Shown here piece after piece: positions 47,801 through 61,667 of a DNA stretch of 64,000 nt (position 1 is the first letter of the stretch; every line of letters starts with the position of its first letter). Location: contig JAKJHU010000136.1 in assembly GCA_022316685.1 (NCBI GenBank), forward strand, positions 682,001 to 746,000, given 5' to 3'. The notes under the pieces were generated by a model. The model saw only the letters and a program-made list of their open reading frames with translations, searched no databases and was not told the DNA's origin. The DNA is from Progne subis subis. Its lineage: Eukaryota > Chordata > Aves > Passeriformes > Hirundinidae. The position numbers and the translations under genes are program-made.

Positions 47801-50770
47801 CTTAAAATACTGGGGATCCCCTTTGCACGGTGGTGTTGATAATTCTGTCTTCTGCCTCTTACTTCTTGCTGGATGTCTGCAACAAGAGTGCAAACACTCT
47901 CCCATGTAACACACAGTTTCCTGTCCCAACACAAATCTGCTCAAAAGTTTTGTTTTGAACCTGAAACCTTCCTGAGACATCATGTATCAACATTTCCATT
48001 CCTTAGGATTTGATTTGCCAATGTTAGCCAGCTTAAACCAGCGTATTTCTCTGAGTTCTCAGCTGGAATGAAGGGTGATGAAGTCTTCTGGGAAGTATTT
48101 CTATGCTGTTAGCCCTTCTGTCGTGGCTGTGGTTTCTGCTTATTTAGACTGAGATGCTGAAGGTGCCCAGAGCTTTAGATAAGCAGCTTGAGCAAACTGG
48201 CTCATGCAGAACCAGCATTTTCTTACTCCAAACTGAGGTATCCTGCAGAGCTCATTCTGGTGCATTCCTTAGGGAGAGCACCTGGGGGCAGGCGATTCAG
48301 AGCAGAGCAAGTCAGTTTGCCTTTCTTTATTGATGTCAAACCCATGAATCTCCCTGAGCAGGAGCTGTGCCTGGGAGGGATGCCATGCTGACCCTCAGCT
48401 CTCTGAGAAAAGCTTCATTCCTTTCTCAGGGCTGCAGAGCAGTAGTTTAGTGAGGTTCCTCTTCCTGCATGGACATTCTTCTGCACAAGAGGGAAGTGGG
48501 TGGGGTTGGTAATAGATGTGAAGCCATCAAATCTCCAGGACTTTGCCACGCAGTCATTCAGCTTCATTTGACACAGATTTAGAGATGCAAATCAAGAGAG
48601 AGGTGGCATGCCGGTGAGTGGCTGCCTTGATAAAAGAGAGACTGGCAGCTGTCAGGGAAGTAAATAATAAACCCAGAGCAATAACAGGTCTATCTCGAGG
48701 TGGTGATGCTTAACTTTTCACTTCCGTATAGCTTCCTGGAAGTCATTCCTTTGCTGGGAGCCCATAAAAACATTCACATACTGAGAATTTTTATACTCTT
48801 ACTTATAGTGTAATATTTCCTCCTCCCTCTCTACATGTCCTGTGTGTCTTTCCAGTCTTTCCTGTCAATTCTCTCATTCCTGGAAAAGGTCATTTGTGTT
48901 TCTTGCTTTGTGTAGAAGAGGAGAGCTTATGATACTGTAATGAAAACACCAGTAGAGAAGAACATGCCCCCTTCCTAAAGGGAAATCAATTTAATTAGCA
49001 TAATCCTCCCTCTTCTGGAGGGAAGAGAGATGTATCTCCCAGGTTTTGCAGGGGGGAAAAAGAACTCAGGAGAACTGTAAATGATCTTGGCCAGCCTGCT
49101 GTAAAACAAAGTACTTTGATAAAGTAGGAGGAGGAGATTGATTTGGACTGGGAATTGTTCATTCTGACAGATCAGACTGGCAAAGAGGAACAAGACATTT
49201 TCCTTATGTTTGTGTCTGGTTAAGTGCTCCAAGGAGAACTTTTCCTTCTCCCTCTCTCTCCTTTATGAAGCAGCTGATGCCAGGAGTTTAAGATGAACGA
49301 AATCTTCTAAGACATCATTTTTCATTTTGGTAGAGCTCCTGTTTTCTTGCTCTTCCTTCTCCTCCATCAGTGCTTCCACCAGCTGTCAGCTACGAAGTTA
49401 AATATGACCTCCAGCTCGTTTGGCTGGTTTATCTTTAGATGGTTTGGGGTTTTGGAGAGGGGAAGACAAGAGTTAATAAACTCGTGCTTCTGCTGCTTGT
49501 TTAACCTTTAAAATCAGAACATTATAGGCTGTGAGGGATTTGAAATGGAACTTCCATTCAGATTACGGTGACAGCTTCAACTTGACTTTGCTTTACAAGG
49601 ATTTAAAATCAAAAGAGTTTCCACTTTTTCAGAAACCATTCAGTGCCCTTTTTTAGCTTAAACCCCAGGGATAATTTTTCATTGTTCTTGCAAGGAACTC
49701 TTCTGGCACTGTCAGCCTTGCTAAATTTGTCCTGCCTTTCCAGTCAATGTTTTGTTTACTTTCAAGGACTGCTGCAATCCAGGTTCACCTTTCAGAGGGT
49801 TTGTCACAGCGGGCCATCAGAGTAACTAAACAGGCATCAAAGTAATCTCCTGCATCCAGTGTGATGGGTTGTCAATTGACTGGGAATACCCATGGCCTGC
49901 CATTACACTGCACAGTATAACACAATTCTAATTAAAATAATTTCTAGGCAAAGCCCTTGGTATTGTATTTTAATTATTGTAGCGGTGAGATATTCAGGTT
50001 ACTGTCCTCTCTTTCTTCCACCAAGTATTTCCAGGAGCTATTTTTGTAAAGTGAACCATTTAGCTGAAATGAAAATGGAGTTTAATCGGGACATTTGTAG
50101 GAACAGAGGAATTGTCATAACACATCAGAGCAATCTGGTGCTGCAAAGGTGCCTTGCCTTTGACAGAAGCCAAGAGCCGATGCTTCAGAAAGTGGTTTAA
50201 AACCCCTATAATGGACATTTCAGCAATAATGTGGCGGGGGGGAGCGTGGTTCTGACCAGCCTCAGGCAGGTGCCACTGCCGTGTGACCTGAAGCACAAGG
50301 GCTGAAATCCCTTAAATGCTGTAACAGCACGCCTGCCTTGACTGCTCCTTGACTGGTCATTTAAATGTCACACTTCTCATTCCAATAAGCACAAAGGATT
50401 TCTGCTGCTTTCTCCAAAGCTTCATTTTCTCAGTGTTGTGCTTTGTTAATTATTTATCCAATGTCTTCCCTGGCCATGCTTCTCTCTCTGTCCCCACATG
50501 GGGTTTGTGCCCATTTCAATAAGAAACAATCTTCTGTGTGGCAGCTTCCGGCAGAGGCTTCGGAGCACCTGACAAGCCTCTGCAGTGCTCCAGCAGAAGG
50601 GAGAGGCACTGGCATCCTGCCCCAGGAGATCCTGTCAGTGACCACAGCAGCTGCTGCCAGGGCATTACAGGACATAAATCCCTTGGGAATGACAGCTCTT
50701 GCACAGCCCTCTTGATCTGCAGCTATCACAGACCCAGCTCTTCCCTGTAAGATTGGGATGGATGGCTGGA
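41871..50770. other. Long stretch of unique non-coding sequence
   Basis: AT-rich DNA. It holds a TAAT/ATTA-dense block at about 42080-42420, a GC-richer part at 43.6-44.4 kb whose overlapping frames on both strands (155 and 185 codons, minus) show no domain, and a 37-bp imperfect tandem duplication at 44542-44613. No RNA gene or transposon is recognised. Confidence 0.5.
44542..44613 (+). repeat. Imperfect tandem duplication, about 37 bp, 2 copies
   Basis: The motif 'aggaatttactgattttgtt' with following 'cag..acctgaaacag' occurs at 44542 and again at 44579. The second copy lacks two bases. Confidence 0.9.
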
Positions 50771-50827
50771 TCACAGAGTCACAGAATGGTTTGGGTTGGA
50801 AGGGACCTTAAACATCACCTGCATGGG
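50771..50827 (-). mobile_element. CR1 LINE 3' tail, antisense
   Basis: 'tcacagagtcacagaatggt' followed by 'ttgggttggaagggacctta' and 'aacatcacc', the reverse complement of a CR1 terminus including its octamer repeat. Only about 57 bp remain. Confidence 0.9.
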
Positions 50828-51552
50828 AGTAGTAATAGTTCAAAATTCCCTGTGAAACCCCCCACTCTCCCAGTGTGGACACAAAATTTCAAACATTAGA
50901 AGAGAATTTGGATTGTGTTTTTGAGGTGTCTTCACGGAGCAGTATGCAGTGACTGACCGCTTTTTATTCTGGGATCTAAATAAACATACACTGAGGATGC
51001 TGGGCAAATTTGTGCAGAATCCTGTTTCAAATGCACAAGTTAATGGGAATTTTGTGTGCAAAAGGACACAGGGATGAGAACTTAGAGCAAATCTGCCTTC
51101 CAGTGATTTTCCCCCAAGTATTGTGCAGCCAGCTTTCTGCTCAGATACAAAGTTACTTAATGTAAATGAAGGAGGATATGCGCAAATTTGATCTCTCCCT
51201 TCTCTTATCTCCTCTGCCGCTTCTGGTGCTTGTAAGGAGGATCTAATGGCAAAGCACTGGCTGTGCAGCAGCACTTGGCCTTTTTTCCCTTGGCTGGAAA
51301 GCCTTGGCTTTCTGATCCACTTCTGTGAGGCTTCAGACAAGAGCCGAGACACACGAGAGAGGGATCAGGGTGGATTCTCCTCCTTAATTAACCCGGTGTG
51401 ACCTGGCTGAAAATCAGAAGTGTCCTGTTGGAAGAACTGAGTCTCTGCACATGGACATGGGATGGGATAACATCTGCTCATCACTGAGTCCCTGGGATGA
51501 GGTTCCAAGCCCAGGGATCCTTCTGGGACAACACAAGACATCTCATCTGCTG
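50828..51552. other. Unique non-coding sequence
   Basis: Between two oppositely oriented CR1 tails. A 170-codon minus frame (50840-51352) has no recognisable domain. Confidence 0.6.
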
Positions 51553-51676
51553 CCAGGTTGGATGGGGTTTAGAGCAACCTGGTAACACTGGGAGGTGTCC
51601 CTGGCAAGGGCAGTGCGTGGAATGACATGAGCTTTAAGGTCCTTTCCAACCCAAACCCTTCTGGGATCCTGGGAAC
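51553..51676 (+). mobile_element. CR1 LINE 3' end
   Basis: 'ccaggttggatggggtttag', 'gggaggtgtccctggcaagg' and 'aaggtcctttccaacccaaa', ending 'cttctgggatcctggga', a mutated terminal repeat. Same subfamily style as the 35.1-kb copy. Confidence 0.93.
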
Positions 51677-53054
51677 CTGAAATCAAAGATCCACCCCAAA
51701 GATTCCATCCCTCCCCCAGCATGAGCACTCTTAAATTAACACAGCACTAGAAATGTTAAATACAGGTATTGACCTTCTTTTTTGTTTTCTTACTATGATA
51801 CTAATCCAGCAGGGTAACTGCCTAAATAAAAGCCGGGTTCTGTTGCATTAAATTATGTTTTATGCTGCCAATATTAAAATTAAAAGAATGACCCTCTTAA
51901 ATCTGGTCTTAATAGACATCACCTGATGGTTTTACTGATTTCTTTATTACAGTTCTTATCCTGCCATGAGTTGCTTTTGTTTCTCAGTAATCACTCATGG
52001 TGAAAATAACATGGTATGCAAATGCTGTGGTAGAAGCGTAGATTGAGCTTGTTTCAGGCAGCATTTACAGCTATGCTGCCTTTCCTGCCCTTCACCCACC
52101 TTGTTTTCTGCTTTCCTGGGTCAGAGTCTATCAGAACAAAAACTGTTTATAGTTTACAGGTTTTTTTCCATAGCAAGTCTTGCCCCCCTAACTTCTCTTT
52201 GAAAAATTAATAGCACAATGTAATTCAAGAAAAGGTCTGTCTTTCAAGCACTGGCTGCTGCCACTGATGGCAGGATTTCCTGCAACATCAGCAGTTCACT
52301 CTTGTGTCCTGTACTTGACCCTAAAGTGATGTTTTTATCCTTCCATCATAAGCAGAGGAAAGTATTTCTATTTACATTGTTTGCTTGAGAAGGGGAAAAA
52401 GTGGACAAGTTTCTTAATCTTTGCTTTCAAAGATTCCCTTTCTTTCTATTTAAGAGAAGTTTGACAAGCATCTATTTCTATTCCAGAGCAAGTTTCTTCA
52501 ATGCCCGTTCTGAGAACAGCCAAAGCAGATGCAAATCCAGCTTGCAATGCTCCACCTGAAGATTTCAATAAAGACACAATTTTTAGCATGACTAGAACCT
52601 CATTACTGCCCTTATACAGCTTTATAAGGTCTGTCTATTTAGTGGACTGTTTATTAGAGGACTGAGAAACTTTTCTATTCAGAAATAGATTATCATTTCA
52701 GTTTAGAATAAAAAGGGAATACTTGTTCATTATGTTGGATAAATTGGAGATCTAACTTGCCTGCCAGCAAAGCCACCTTTGCTGGCACCTGACCAGTTGT
52801 TGAAATTCTGTCCTCCATGGGTTTTTCCTTTCCATTGTGCTTGCAGAAATGCTCAGAGAAATCATCAAGCACTAAGTCAGTTGTTTTCTGTTGCTTTATT
52901 AAAAAAAACCCACAAGCCAACCAAGCCATTTTGCAGCTTGCTCTGTTTTTTCAAGATGATTCTTTGAAATTCTTGAACAGCTGATACAAGAAATCTGGGA
53001 CTGCCATCGTAGCCCCAACTTGGTTGACTAACATACCCTTCTAGGAAAAATTTA

Positions 53055-53089
53055 AAAACAAAACAAAAAAAAAAAAACCAACAAAAAAG
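53055..53089 (+). repeat. A-rich low-complexity tract
   Basis: Run of A with single C interruptions, longest run 13 A. Confidence 0.85.
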
Positions 53090-54671
53090 CACACTGAAAT
53101 TTCACAAGAAAAGAAAATTAATCAAAATGTTTAACCCCAGCAGTGCAGTCATAGCAAAATGAACAGAGACCATACCCCATCACAAACTGACACAGCATTG
53201 CTTCACAGTCAGGTTGCCAAACCCCCTGGGTCTGGTTTTCTGTGCTGACAGCAAAGGCAATTCCCACCAAACTTGCTTATAAAGAAAATTCATTCATAAG
53301 TGCAAACTTAGGTACTCCTTAAATTCGTGGCTCTTCCCTGTGAAATTGCCACATTTTACAAAGCAGATGACTCATATCAAGAGCTTTCTTAAGGGCTACT
53401 AAGAAACAGATCTTCAAAATCTTCAAAAAAAAAGTCTGCTTTTTCATTAAGTGTAGTTCAGGAAGCCAATCAGTGCCTGCTTCTATCGTTTGCCCATCAC
53501 AGATGGCAGGAGGCACATTTGGGACCATTAACAGCAGAAGCTGTCAGCAATTCCTTTAATGATATAACCACGATGCCCCCTCCAAACAGAAAATAACATG
53601 ATTTGTGTAGCAAAAACTATTGCTCAGTGATAGGGACATAATCATCTGTCATCTCTGCTTGTTTTATTTCTAAGGGAGCTAATCAGGAAACTAGCAGTGC
53701 TGCAAACTGCTACCGACCACCAGTTGCCTCCTCAGCAGCAAACACGGTGCAGAGCCAGTGTTTGTTTTCCCTGTGACTGATCAGCTCCTCTGAAACGCCT
53801 CTAAGTGACAGCCCTGCTTCAGTCAGGGATTTTAAAGTCCTTAGAGGAGGCTGCAGTCGTCTTGTTCCACTGGCTTGGCTCTGGGACATTGTAACTCAGA
53901 TTTACTTATTTTAACATGGTTCGAGACCTTCCCATTTGACTTGCAGGACTCACAGCGTGGGTTCAGCCCTTTTGTGGCATGTCCTGGATCTAGTTCTGGA
54001 CTCTTGAATTGTTCATGGATTTCCTAACTCGTTTTTTTGATTCTCCATCACATGCCTGATGCTAATGGAGGAAATGGTTTGCCAGGTGAAGTTTTAATAT
54101 TTCCCTGACCACAGGCAGGTCAGGGATGTGAACATCAAGGGGCTTTGCATATGTTCCCCTTTTGTTGCCATGAATCATTGTCTAGGACATCTGTTGTCAG
54201 CTCACTCTGTACCTTGAACTTCTACTGAGGTTGTAAGGAGTACCAGAAAGTGAAGCTTCCCACCTTCACAAAATCCCACTTTTCTCCCTGAGTTCATGCT
54301 TGTATTGTTTCCCAGTTCTCTGCTCACCCTTAGAAAAAAGGTACCAAAGGTTCTGGCAGGGAGGAGGACATCAACAATGACACCTTGCTTCTTATTTTAT
54401 AGTTGAATCTCTTTGGTTTGTTTCATACGTTTTCCTCTTATCTGAATTTATTTTCCTAGCATGTTTGCTTTTCCGGTTGACATAATATTTCCTTGATTCG
54501 TATTCCTTAATCCTTTGTCATCTTCCTCTTATTTATATTCATCTCCCTTCCCTCCGTGTTTGTTCTCTTTCTTTCCTCTCATTATTTTGCCATAGTTAAA
54601 TTCCCTGGCTTTTCTTCTTTGCCCCCTTTGTGAGGCACCAGCCACTGCTGGCTGTGCTCCAGCCCCAGGAG

Positions 54672-54692
54672 GGCCCCCCGTGTGACGGGGCC
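54672..54692. other. GC-rich inverted repeat
   Basis: GGCCCC at the left and GGGGCC at the right, with an inner GT/AC pair, can fold with a small bulge. It lies in the GC-richest patch of the right half of the window. Confidence 0.5.
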
Positions 54693-55003
54693 ACCTTGCA
54701 GGGGTGACAGGGCCAGCTGAGCCCAGATGAAATGGGAGCACTGCTGGCACGCTGCTGAAAGCCTGCACCAAGGAAAGGGGCTGCCCATGCCTTTGGATGG
54801 ATTTGCTGCTGGCATCCAAGGGGAGGGATGGAGCTTCCCAGCTGTTAAGAGTCTTCGCTTGCAGCGCGGATGACAGACTTAAGACAAGCCCTAAGGAGTG
54901 TGTCTTTGAACTTTAATAACATAAGAAGAAAAATATTCCACACTTCACTAGCAAATCTAATGCTACATGCTGAAAGCATTATGAAGCCATTTTTATTTAT
55001 TAT

Positions 55004-55008
<5 letters not shown>

Positions 55009-55051
<43 letters not shown>
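55009..55051. repeat. T43 homopolymer
   Basis: Forty-three uninterrupted T, by far the longest homopolymer here. It could be the poly-A of a minus-strand retroposed copy, but the sequence to its right is not a recognisable gene or SINE and no clear target-site duplication is seen. Confidence 0.95.
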
Positions 55052-55053
<2 letters not shown>

Positions 55054-57027
55054 GAAGGAAGAGAGCTGGTTTATGGAAGTTGATTAAGAATGTGGTTTCC
55101 ACACTGCTTCATTTTAGGAGATCATGCTGATGGCTGATGTGTGTTTTCCAGCACGTTAAAACTTTTGAAGTGTATTAATTTTCCCTGCTGGGGAAAGTGC
55201 TGTTTAGGAAGACTGGGGGAGGTGAGAGGGGGCCTGACATCCTTATTATACTGTCACATAAAGACTGCTTCTTCAGACTCTTGAAGGTCTGTGTCTCTGG
55301 AAGAGTGACTGCCTAATAGGTTCTATTCTTAAATTATAAGTATCCTTGATAGTGCACCAAGCAATTTATCTTTAAAATAAAAAGTGAAAAAAGTTCTGCT
55401 GATACATAGTTGCAGAAAGTCACTGGGAAAAAGCTGAATGAAATTGAATTTCTCCTATCTTGCAAAAATATAAACACAGAGTACTGACATGCTTGTCTCT
55501 GAGCACCTGTATCTTCGTAGATAGGACCAGATGTAATTACCAGCTTACAATGAATTTCATTCCCATCACAGAATCTGGAGTCAGGAATATCATATGCTCC
55601 CAAGCCTGCAAGCTACTGCTGTATTTCCAGTGGGAATGATGACTTTTGATGACATGATCCATTGTGGCATGAAATAAGTTCACACCATTGCTTGTACCTG
55701 GGTGAAGCACCGGCAAGATTTAATAACATAGAAATAAATCAAATAGGAGTCATATATTTATTCTCCTTCAGGTTCTAAGATCAGAAATCTGGAGCTCAAC
55801 AGTAGTGGGAACAGAGCGAGCTGATTTGGAGAACTCCATTTTGGTATTTGCCCCAATGTCAAAATTTTGGAATCCATCCATAGGTGAGAATGCAGGGAGA
55901 GATTCATGTGTGGATTTCAGAGTAACAGATAAGCTGCATAAGCATATGAGAAGCAAAAGCTTGGCTGGTGCTGGGAATCTGCCTGAAGAGTTCAGCTCAG
56001 CTGTTCTGCTAAAGGAGTAACTCTTCCTCAGAGGTATTAGTAACTCTTCCCGGGTTTGCCCTAGACTGTGCAAAAGAGGCAATAGAAATGCAGCTGAGAT
56101 TCAGTCACACACAAACAGGACGAGAAAATCTCTGTTCTTTAAGCAAGTTGGACGTGTTCACAGCATTGCTTTAGCTTTGTTCTGTCTTGAAATCACAGAC
56201 AAAATGGGAGGGAAACGGGAATGCTGGCATGTGAAATGATGGCAAGAACATATGGCAAAGCCATCCACAGTTCATCTCAGAGTATCATTGTGCTCACTTG
56301 GGAAGCTGCTTTTCCTAACTCTGGAAATGCTGCTTAGCTGCTTCTCTAATGCTTAGCCCCTATCAGCAGAAATGCAGTCAGTTTCTCATTCCACTCCAGA
56401 AATGCAAGGCAGTGGGAATCATCCGTTGTCTCTGGAGGATTGCTGGTGCTTTGTCCCCCACGGGTGATTCCAGGGACTGTCACCTGGCTCTTTCTTCTCC
56501 CTTTCCCTGTGGCACAGTCCCTGGGGTGTTCCCAGGCACACGCTGAGCAGAGCACCCTCTGCTTCTGCAAGCGGCTGATTGTCCGAGCCATGAGGCAGTA
56601 ACATTGCAGTCTGACATGGCCCCAGAGCTCAGACATTCCAGAACTCCTCTGCTGCTGCTGCTCACTCCAGATCTTCTTCCATGGTGATGATTTTCACACA
56701 GAGGACAGAGGGAGAAAAGAGGGAGGAAAGGGAAGAGATGGGATGGGTGACCACACAGTGGACAGCAGCTACGCCATTAAAAACAGACAACCAGTAAGCA
56801 ATGACTTTCCTATTTTCACTGACCGTGACCCAACCCAGTGAGTCCCACAGATGGCAAAAGAGATTGTACCAAGAATTTGGGGTCCATTTTGGGTCCACCT
56901 ACACAGAGCTTGCCCTGTTCCCCCTCCACTTCCCAACTGGTTGTTTTGAAGCAGTCAGTCGTTCCTCCTCGTACAAACACTTACCATCAACTATTCTTTC
57001 TCTTCTTTTTTCTGTTCATCTGCTTAA

Positions 57028-57042
57028 TTTTTTTTTTTTTTT
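57028..57042 (+). repeat. T15 homopolymer
   Basis: Fifteen consecutive T after a pyrimidine-rich segment. Confidence 0.88.
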
Positions 57043-59154
57043 ACATCCTTAGATGTTAAGTGCTCATAGCCACAATGTTGTGGGGCATCCACCAAGAAAA
57101 AAACAGCCGATTTCTTCCAGTAAGGGATTTCTCCCATTGCAGTCCTGCCTCTCTTCTTGCTGTTTCCCTCTCAGCCCCTATGTAGCCTCAATTCACTTGA
57201 TCATGGTTTATTTTTTACATATTGCCTGTATTTTGTTTTTTCACTAGTGAAAGAGCAAGCCCAATTAAAACCAGGTTAATATGAGATGGTTTCAGATTTC
57301 TATGCTTGCCTTTGCTATAAAACCAAAGTGAGCTGAAGTGTAAGAAACAATCATTGCTCTACACAAACAAATCTCAACCAGGCTGCATTTCTTTTAATCA
57401 GTGTTATATTTCAAACTTAGCCAGACTTTTAAACAATCTGGAACCAGCTCTCCAGGTAAATCTGACTTTGAAACAAGGAAGCTGCTCTCTTTGTGTGGGG
57501 CAGATTAGCAAAATGCAGGTGATATCAATAAATAATATAGAGCTGCAGGGGCCATAATCTGTTTTCAGAGCACCTAAAGCTTGCAGCTTGAAGACAGCAA
57601 AAAGGGGGCATTGGTTTACCTCAGAGGTGAAGAACTTCAGTTAATCATGTGTACATTCATAATACACTCAGAGAGGCAGTGACTACAATTCCCTCAACAA
57701 GGGAATTCTACTTCTCCATTGGTAAGCCCCTCATCTTTGCCACAGATAATGATGTTCATTTTCCATAAATAATTAATCCAAATAGAGTATGAGTTACCAA
57801 TGAAATCAAGATTGAAATACAATTGTGCAGAAGACAAATAGGTATATGAATTTCCTATACAGGAGGTGGAGGATGTTAGTAATTTGTAATATGCCTGGGT
57901 CTTCCAGGGGAATTTAAGTCTTACTCTACACATCCTATTGAGGCAGCCAGAGTGATGGGAGCTGATCCGTGTAGCACGAGGAGAATTTCAAAAGGAGATG
58001 CTCTGAGAAACAGATCCAAGTTCTAATCCTGAGTGTGCCATTGACTTTTTCTGTTCATGCAGGTCCAGTACTCTACCATTTTCGCTGACTTAAGTATTTG
58101 AATTATTGATACTGGGGTGCTAAGGGAAAATGTGATTTTAATTTTTAAGTAGGATCTCTCTTTAGCATCCAAAACAATGGAGTTCAGCCTGTGTGGGCTT
58201 CTCTTTTGGTTATTTTTTTCCCAGTTTCCTTAATTGGGAAGAGATTCCACCTTTCTGTCTAAGACTTTACACTTCAGGACTCCACCTTTCCTTGGCTGTA
58301 TCAGTGCATCCCACGCAGGCCAGAGGCACGTGCAGAAGCTCTGTGGTGCTGTGCACGGGATGGCTTGATTACAGATGCTTCTTCCTCCTGCATCTCAGTT
58401 CCTAAATTCCATTTTAAAGGTTTCTGGGAAGCCTTTCTCAGTGTTGCTGCTGCACACAACCCCCTCATGCCCAGTGTCTGCAAACAGAGGGAGGAGTATC
58501 TGTGATGCCATGGTGGGCGTGCATAAGCCAGCCTGTGTTCAGTATCCAACAATTTCATTAATTTCATTAGCAAATTAAATCCTGTTGCATTAAATAATTA
58601 AGTGGATTAAGTGATGCCCTCCCCAGTTGTTCAGTCACCTCCACGAGTGTGTTCTAATAAAATCCTGGGGCTGTTGTGTCTCTGGCAAGTGATTCTTAGT
58701 TAATGCACTCTTGCCATAATTGTTTTTTAATACAGCGGATTAGAAGATTATCTTTAAATTAAACTGTATTTTTAATAGTAAAAGGAATTACATGAATTAT
58801 ATGTTAATCAGTAGACTCAAAGAGTTAAATGATTTTCTCATACAAAGTATTACAAATATTCATGTCTTTAAGACCTCAGATTTAATCAGGAATTTTCCCA
58901 TGATCTATTGTGGTGCAAAACAAAAACCGTAAGAAACAAACTACTCCAACAGTAGGGATAGAGAAACAGATAATATCAAATTATTTCTGGTCATTATCAT
59001 CTGTCTGTTGGAATTCTCATCCTTGTTATCTCAGACATGCTAGCTCAGGAACAGCTGCAGTAAAGACAGGAACTAGGATTTTCCTTAGGCTGGATCCCTT
59101 TTTGGAACTTCCATTTCTTTCCTACTTGATTACTGACTGCAAGGCACCCAAATT

Positions 59155-59194
59155 GTTTGGGTTTTGGTTGTTTGTTTTGTTTGTTTGTTTGTTG
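59155..59194 (+). repeat. (TTTG)n microsatellite
   Basis: Imperfect TTTG/TTG repeats over about 40 bases, with four consecutive clean units. Confidence 0.88.
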
Positions 59195-60566
59195 TCTGGG
59201 ATAGGCCAGGGGTTCATCTTTCCAAGAAAGCATTGCTCATGGAATGGGACTGGGGCAGTTCTTAGTGCACCAGGGGTTATTAACCACAAATATAATTGAG
59301 GGCTGGATGCCAAATGGAAACAGCTTTCAGCAGAAGCTGAGACTTTGGTGCCCTGAGTAATGCTGAAAGCCTGGGTTGAACTCCAGGAATGAGGATGGAG
59401 TGAAGGTAAAGGTGGTGGCACAGTGGCTGCCTACAGAGGTGTTGGGCTAAAACTAGAACAATCAGTTTGATACAAGAGACATTTTTTCCCTCTCTCTTGC
59501 CTTCTTGGTGCGTTGCTGACACATCTCTACCTGTGAATCCACTGCAGTGTCTGTGCTGTTCAAATGTCTGAATTTGCAGTAAGTCCTGTGAAAGGTTGTT
59601 CTCTCAACAGCCATTGCCAAGAGCATGAAGAACATTAAACATTATATTTGACATCAGTGGTTTCAGTTGATCTCATTCAAGTCTTCTGTGTTTTTGCAGA
59701 AAGCATCAGTATTTGGGTTGTAGGACTTTTGGGTGTAAAGACTGCTGGGTAAATCAGGAAAGGAGACAGTGAAAGCTAAATGGGTGGAATGGAGAAGATG
59801 AACCACCTAAAGGAGTAAGATGTCTTTGGAGAAAGAAGCTTGAATTGGTGTGGCTGGGCAATGGAGACCATCAAAAGGAGTGCAGTGAGAAGCTAAAGAT
59901 GGTTCACTACAGACACAGGGAAAAAGTGCTGAAATTATGTATATCTGGGATGCTTTGATGGAAATAATTGAAGCTGATACTGAGGTTCTTGACCTGCTTA
60001 TTGCTCATAAAGAATATGGAATCCTGGAGAAGGCTTCATCACAAGCTGTTTGGGTTATTTGGGATATGATTGAGGCAGACCAGAAGCCTAGCTTGGAGAG
60101 AGTTTTCACACTGAGTTTTTTCCAAGAATATTTCATTTGAGCTCTGCTTTCATTGGACTCCTTGACTTTACAAGCAGAAATAAGAACAAATAAATAAACC
60201 CATTAAAATGGAGCTCATCAGACCAGATTTCAGTGTTGGCAGTACTGACATCTGCTACTGCATTTGTATCTGATGTTAAAATCTTGGGCCTTAGCCAGTG
60301 AGCAGCAGTTTACGACCATCCTGGATAGAGTTCAGAGCTATGCTAAGTGGTTCCATTTGAAAGACATTTTTCAATTACAGAAGAACAATTTGGTGAAGAG
60401 GTTCTGTTCAGAAGTACTTGCAGAAATTCCATTTATGCAGCCTGGCATGGTTGCTTTGGTTATGTTGCTAAAGCTCTCATGAAACCAGACCAACTCCCTG
60501 GCAAATGTATTGCATAAAGAAATCAGGGACTGAGTCTGAATCAAACCTGTGGAGATACAGATACGT

Positions 60567-60582
60567 GGACAGACAGACAGAT
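60567..60582 (+). repeat. (GACA)n short microsatellite
   Basis: About four GACA units (ggacagacagacag). Confidence 0.8.
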
Positions 60583-61640
60583 AATGAGAGTCAGAGAGAG
60601 GTTGGATATGAAAGTGGAGCCTGGTTTTTCCCTTCAGTAGCTGGTGGAATCGGAAATTCAGTCAAGCATTTCCATCTTTTGAGAAACTCTAGAACCAGAT
60701 GGGAGCCCTGTTTTAAAACAAATGTCATTTATTGAAGCTGCATCTATTTGCAGCTTTATCTCAAAGATCTGGACTCAATTACAGTGGAAGGAAAGAACAG
60801 ACACAATTGTCTAATGGAAATGTCAAATTAATTGAATTGTGGAGGTTATTAAAAGTTAATAACAAAAATTAACACTATTAGGGAATCATCCATTCACCTG
60901 GAGCAGAATGAATGAGATGTACAGATTACAGATGAAAGAGATCTGTATCCATGGGGATAGAATCACAGGAGTACAAGGTCATATTTAAAGCATGAGCTGT
61001 CCCAATGTGGAGGAACACAACGTAACCCTCAGCTTTCCTTGTACACCAAATCAGATCCTGGGATTCTGCCCTAACACCATTGTTTGAACTCTTTGTGTAT
61101 AAATGAAGAAGAAAGACAAAGGCTGAGATTTCTTTGGTGAGCCATGGCTGATAACCCTGTCCTGCCATGGGGCCAAAGCTTTTCTTGGGCAGGGTCTGTG
61201 CAGGCCCAAAACACGTGGCACTGCGAGAGTAAGACTTGCGTTCTGACAAGAAAACTCCTGCATTGTAATAGCTCAGGTTAATTCCTATAATTCATCATAG
61301 GACTATGTCAGGACAGTATATTAAGCAACTTAATAATTAAGAAGAATGCAGAAGGCATTTAAAATTTTGTGGAGGATGGAATTTCTAAGTGATTTTCTGT
61401 AGCATCATTTTTTGTCTCATCAGGATAGTCATGTAGATGATTTAGTAATCCAGGAGTACAGGAGCCTGCCTGTGTTGGTATTCTGGTTGGAAAGCTAAAT
61501 GACGTAGATTTTATTTGGAAACCATCAAAAGAATATGTAAATCACAAAAAAAAGATCAAACCGGTGCTTCAAGTTGGAAATGTGTTGGGAGAAGAGCAGG
61601 TTTAGTGTGGAGCTGGAAGTGGGGAAAGGATGTGTTATCA

Positions 61641-61667
61641 TGATGAATGGAAGGATGGATGGATGGG
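61641..61667 (+). repeat. (GGAT)n short microsatellite
   Basis: Three clean GGAT units with diverged units on both sides. Confidence 0.8.

Larger units (their letters stand above)
51677..55008. other. Unique non-coding sequence
   Basis: AT-rich sequence with an A-rich tract at 53055-53089 and a GC-rich patch at about 54640-54840 containing a short inverted repeat (54672-54692). No gene supported. Confidence 0.55.

Noticed and set aside
54845..55130. Poly-Phe / poly-Lys reading frames
   Set aside because: They are translations of the T43 homopolymer.
59750..60490. Possible processed pseudogene suggested by two charged, protein-like short frames
   Set aside because: Translations match no family I recognise, the frames are not joined by a simple frameshift, and no poly-A tail or target-site duplication is visible.
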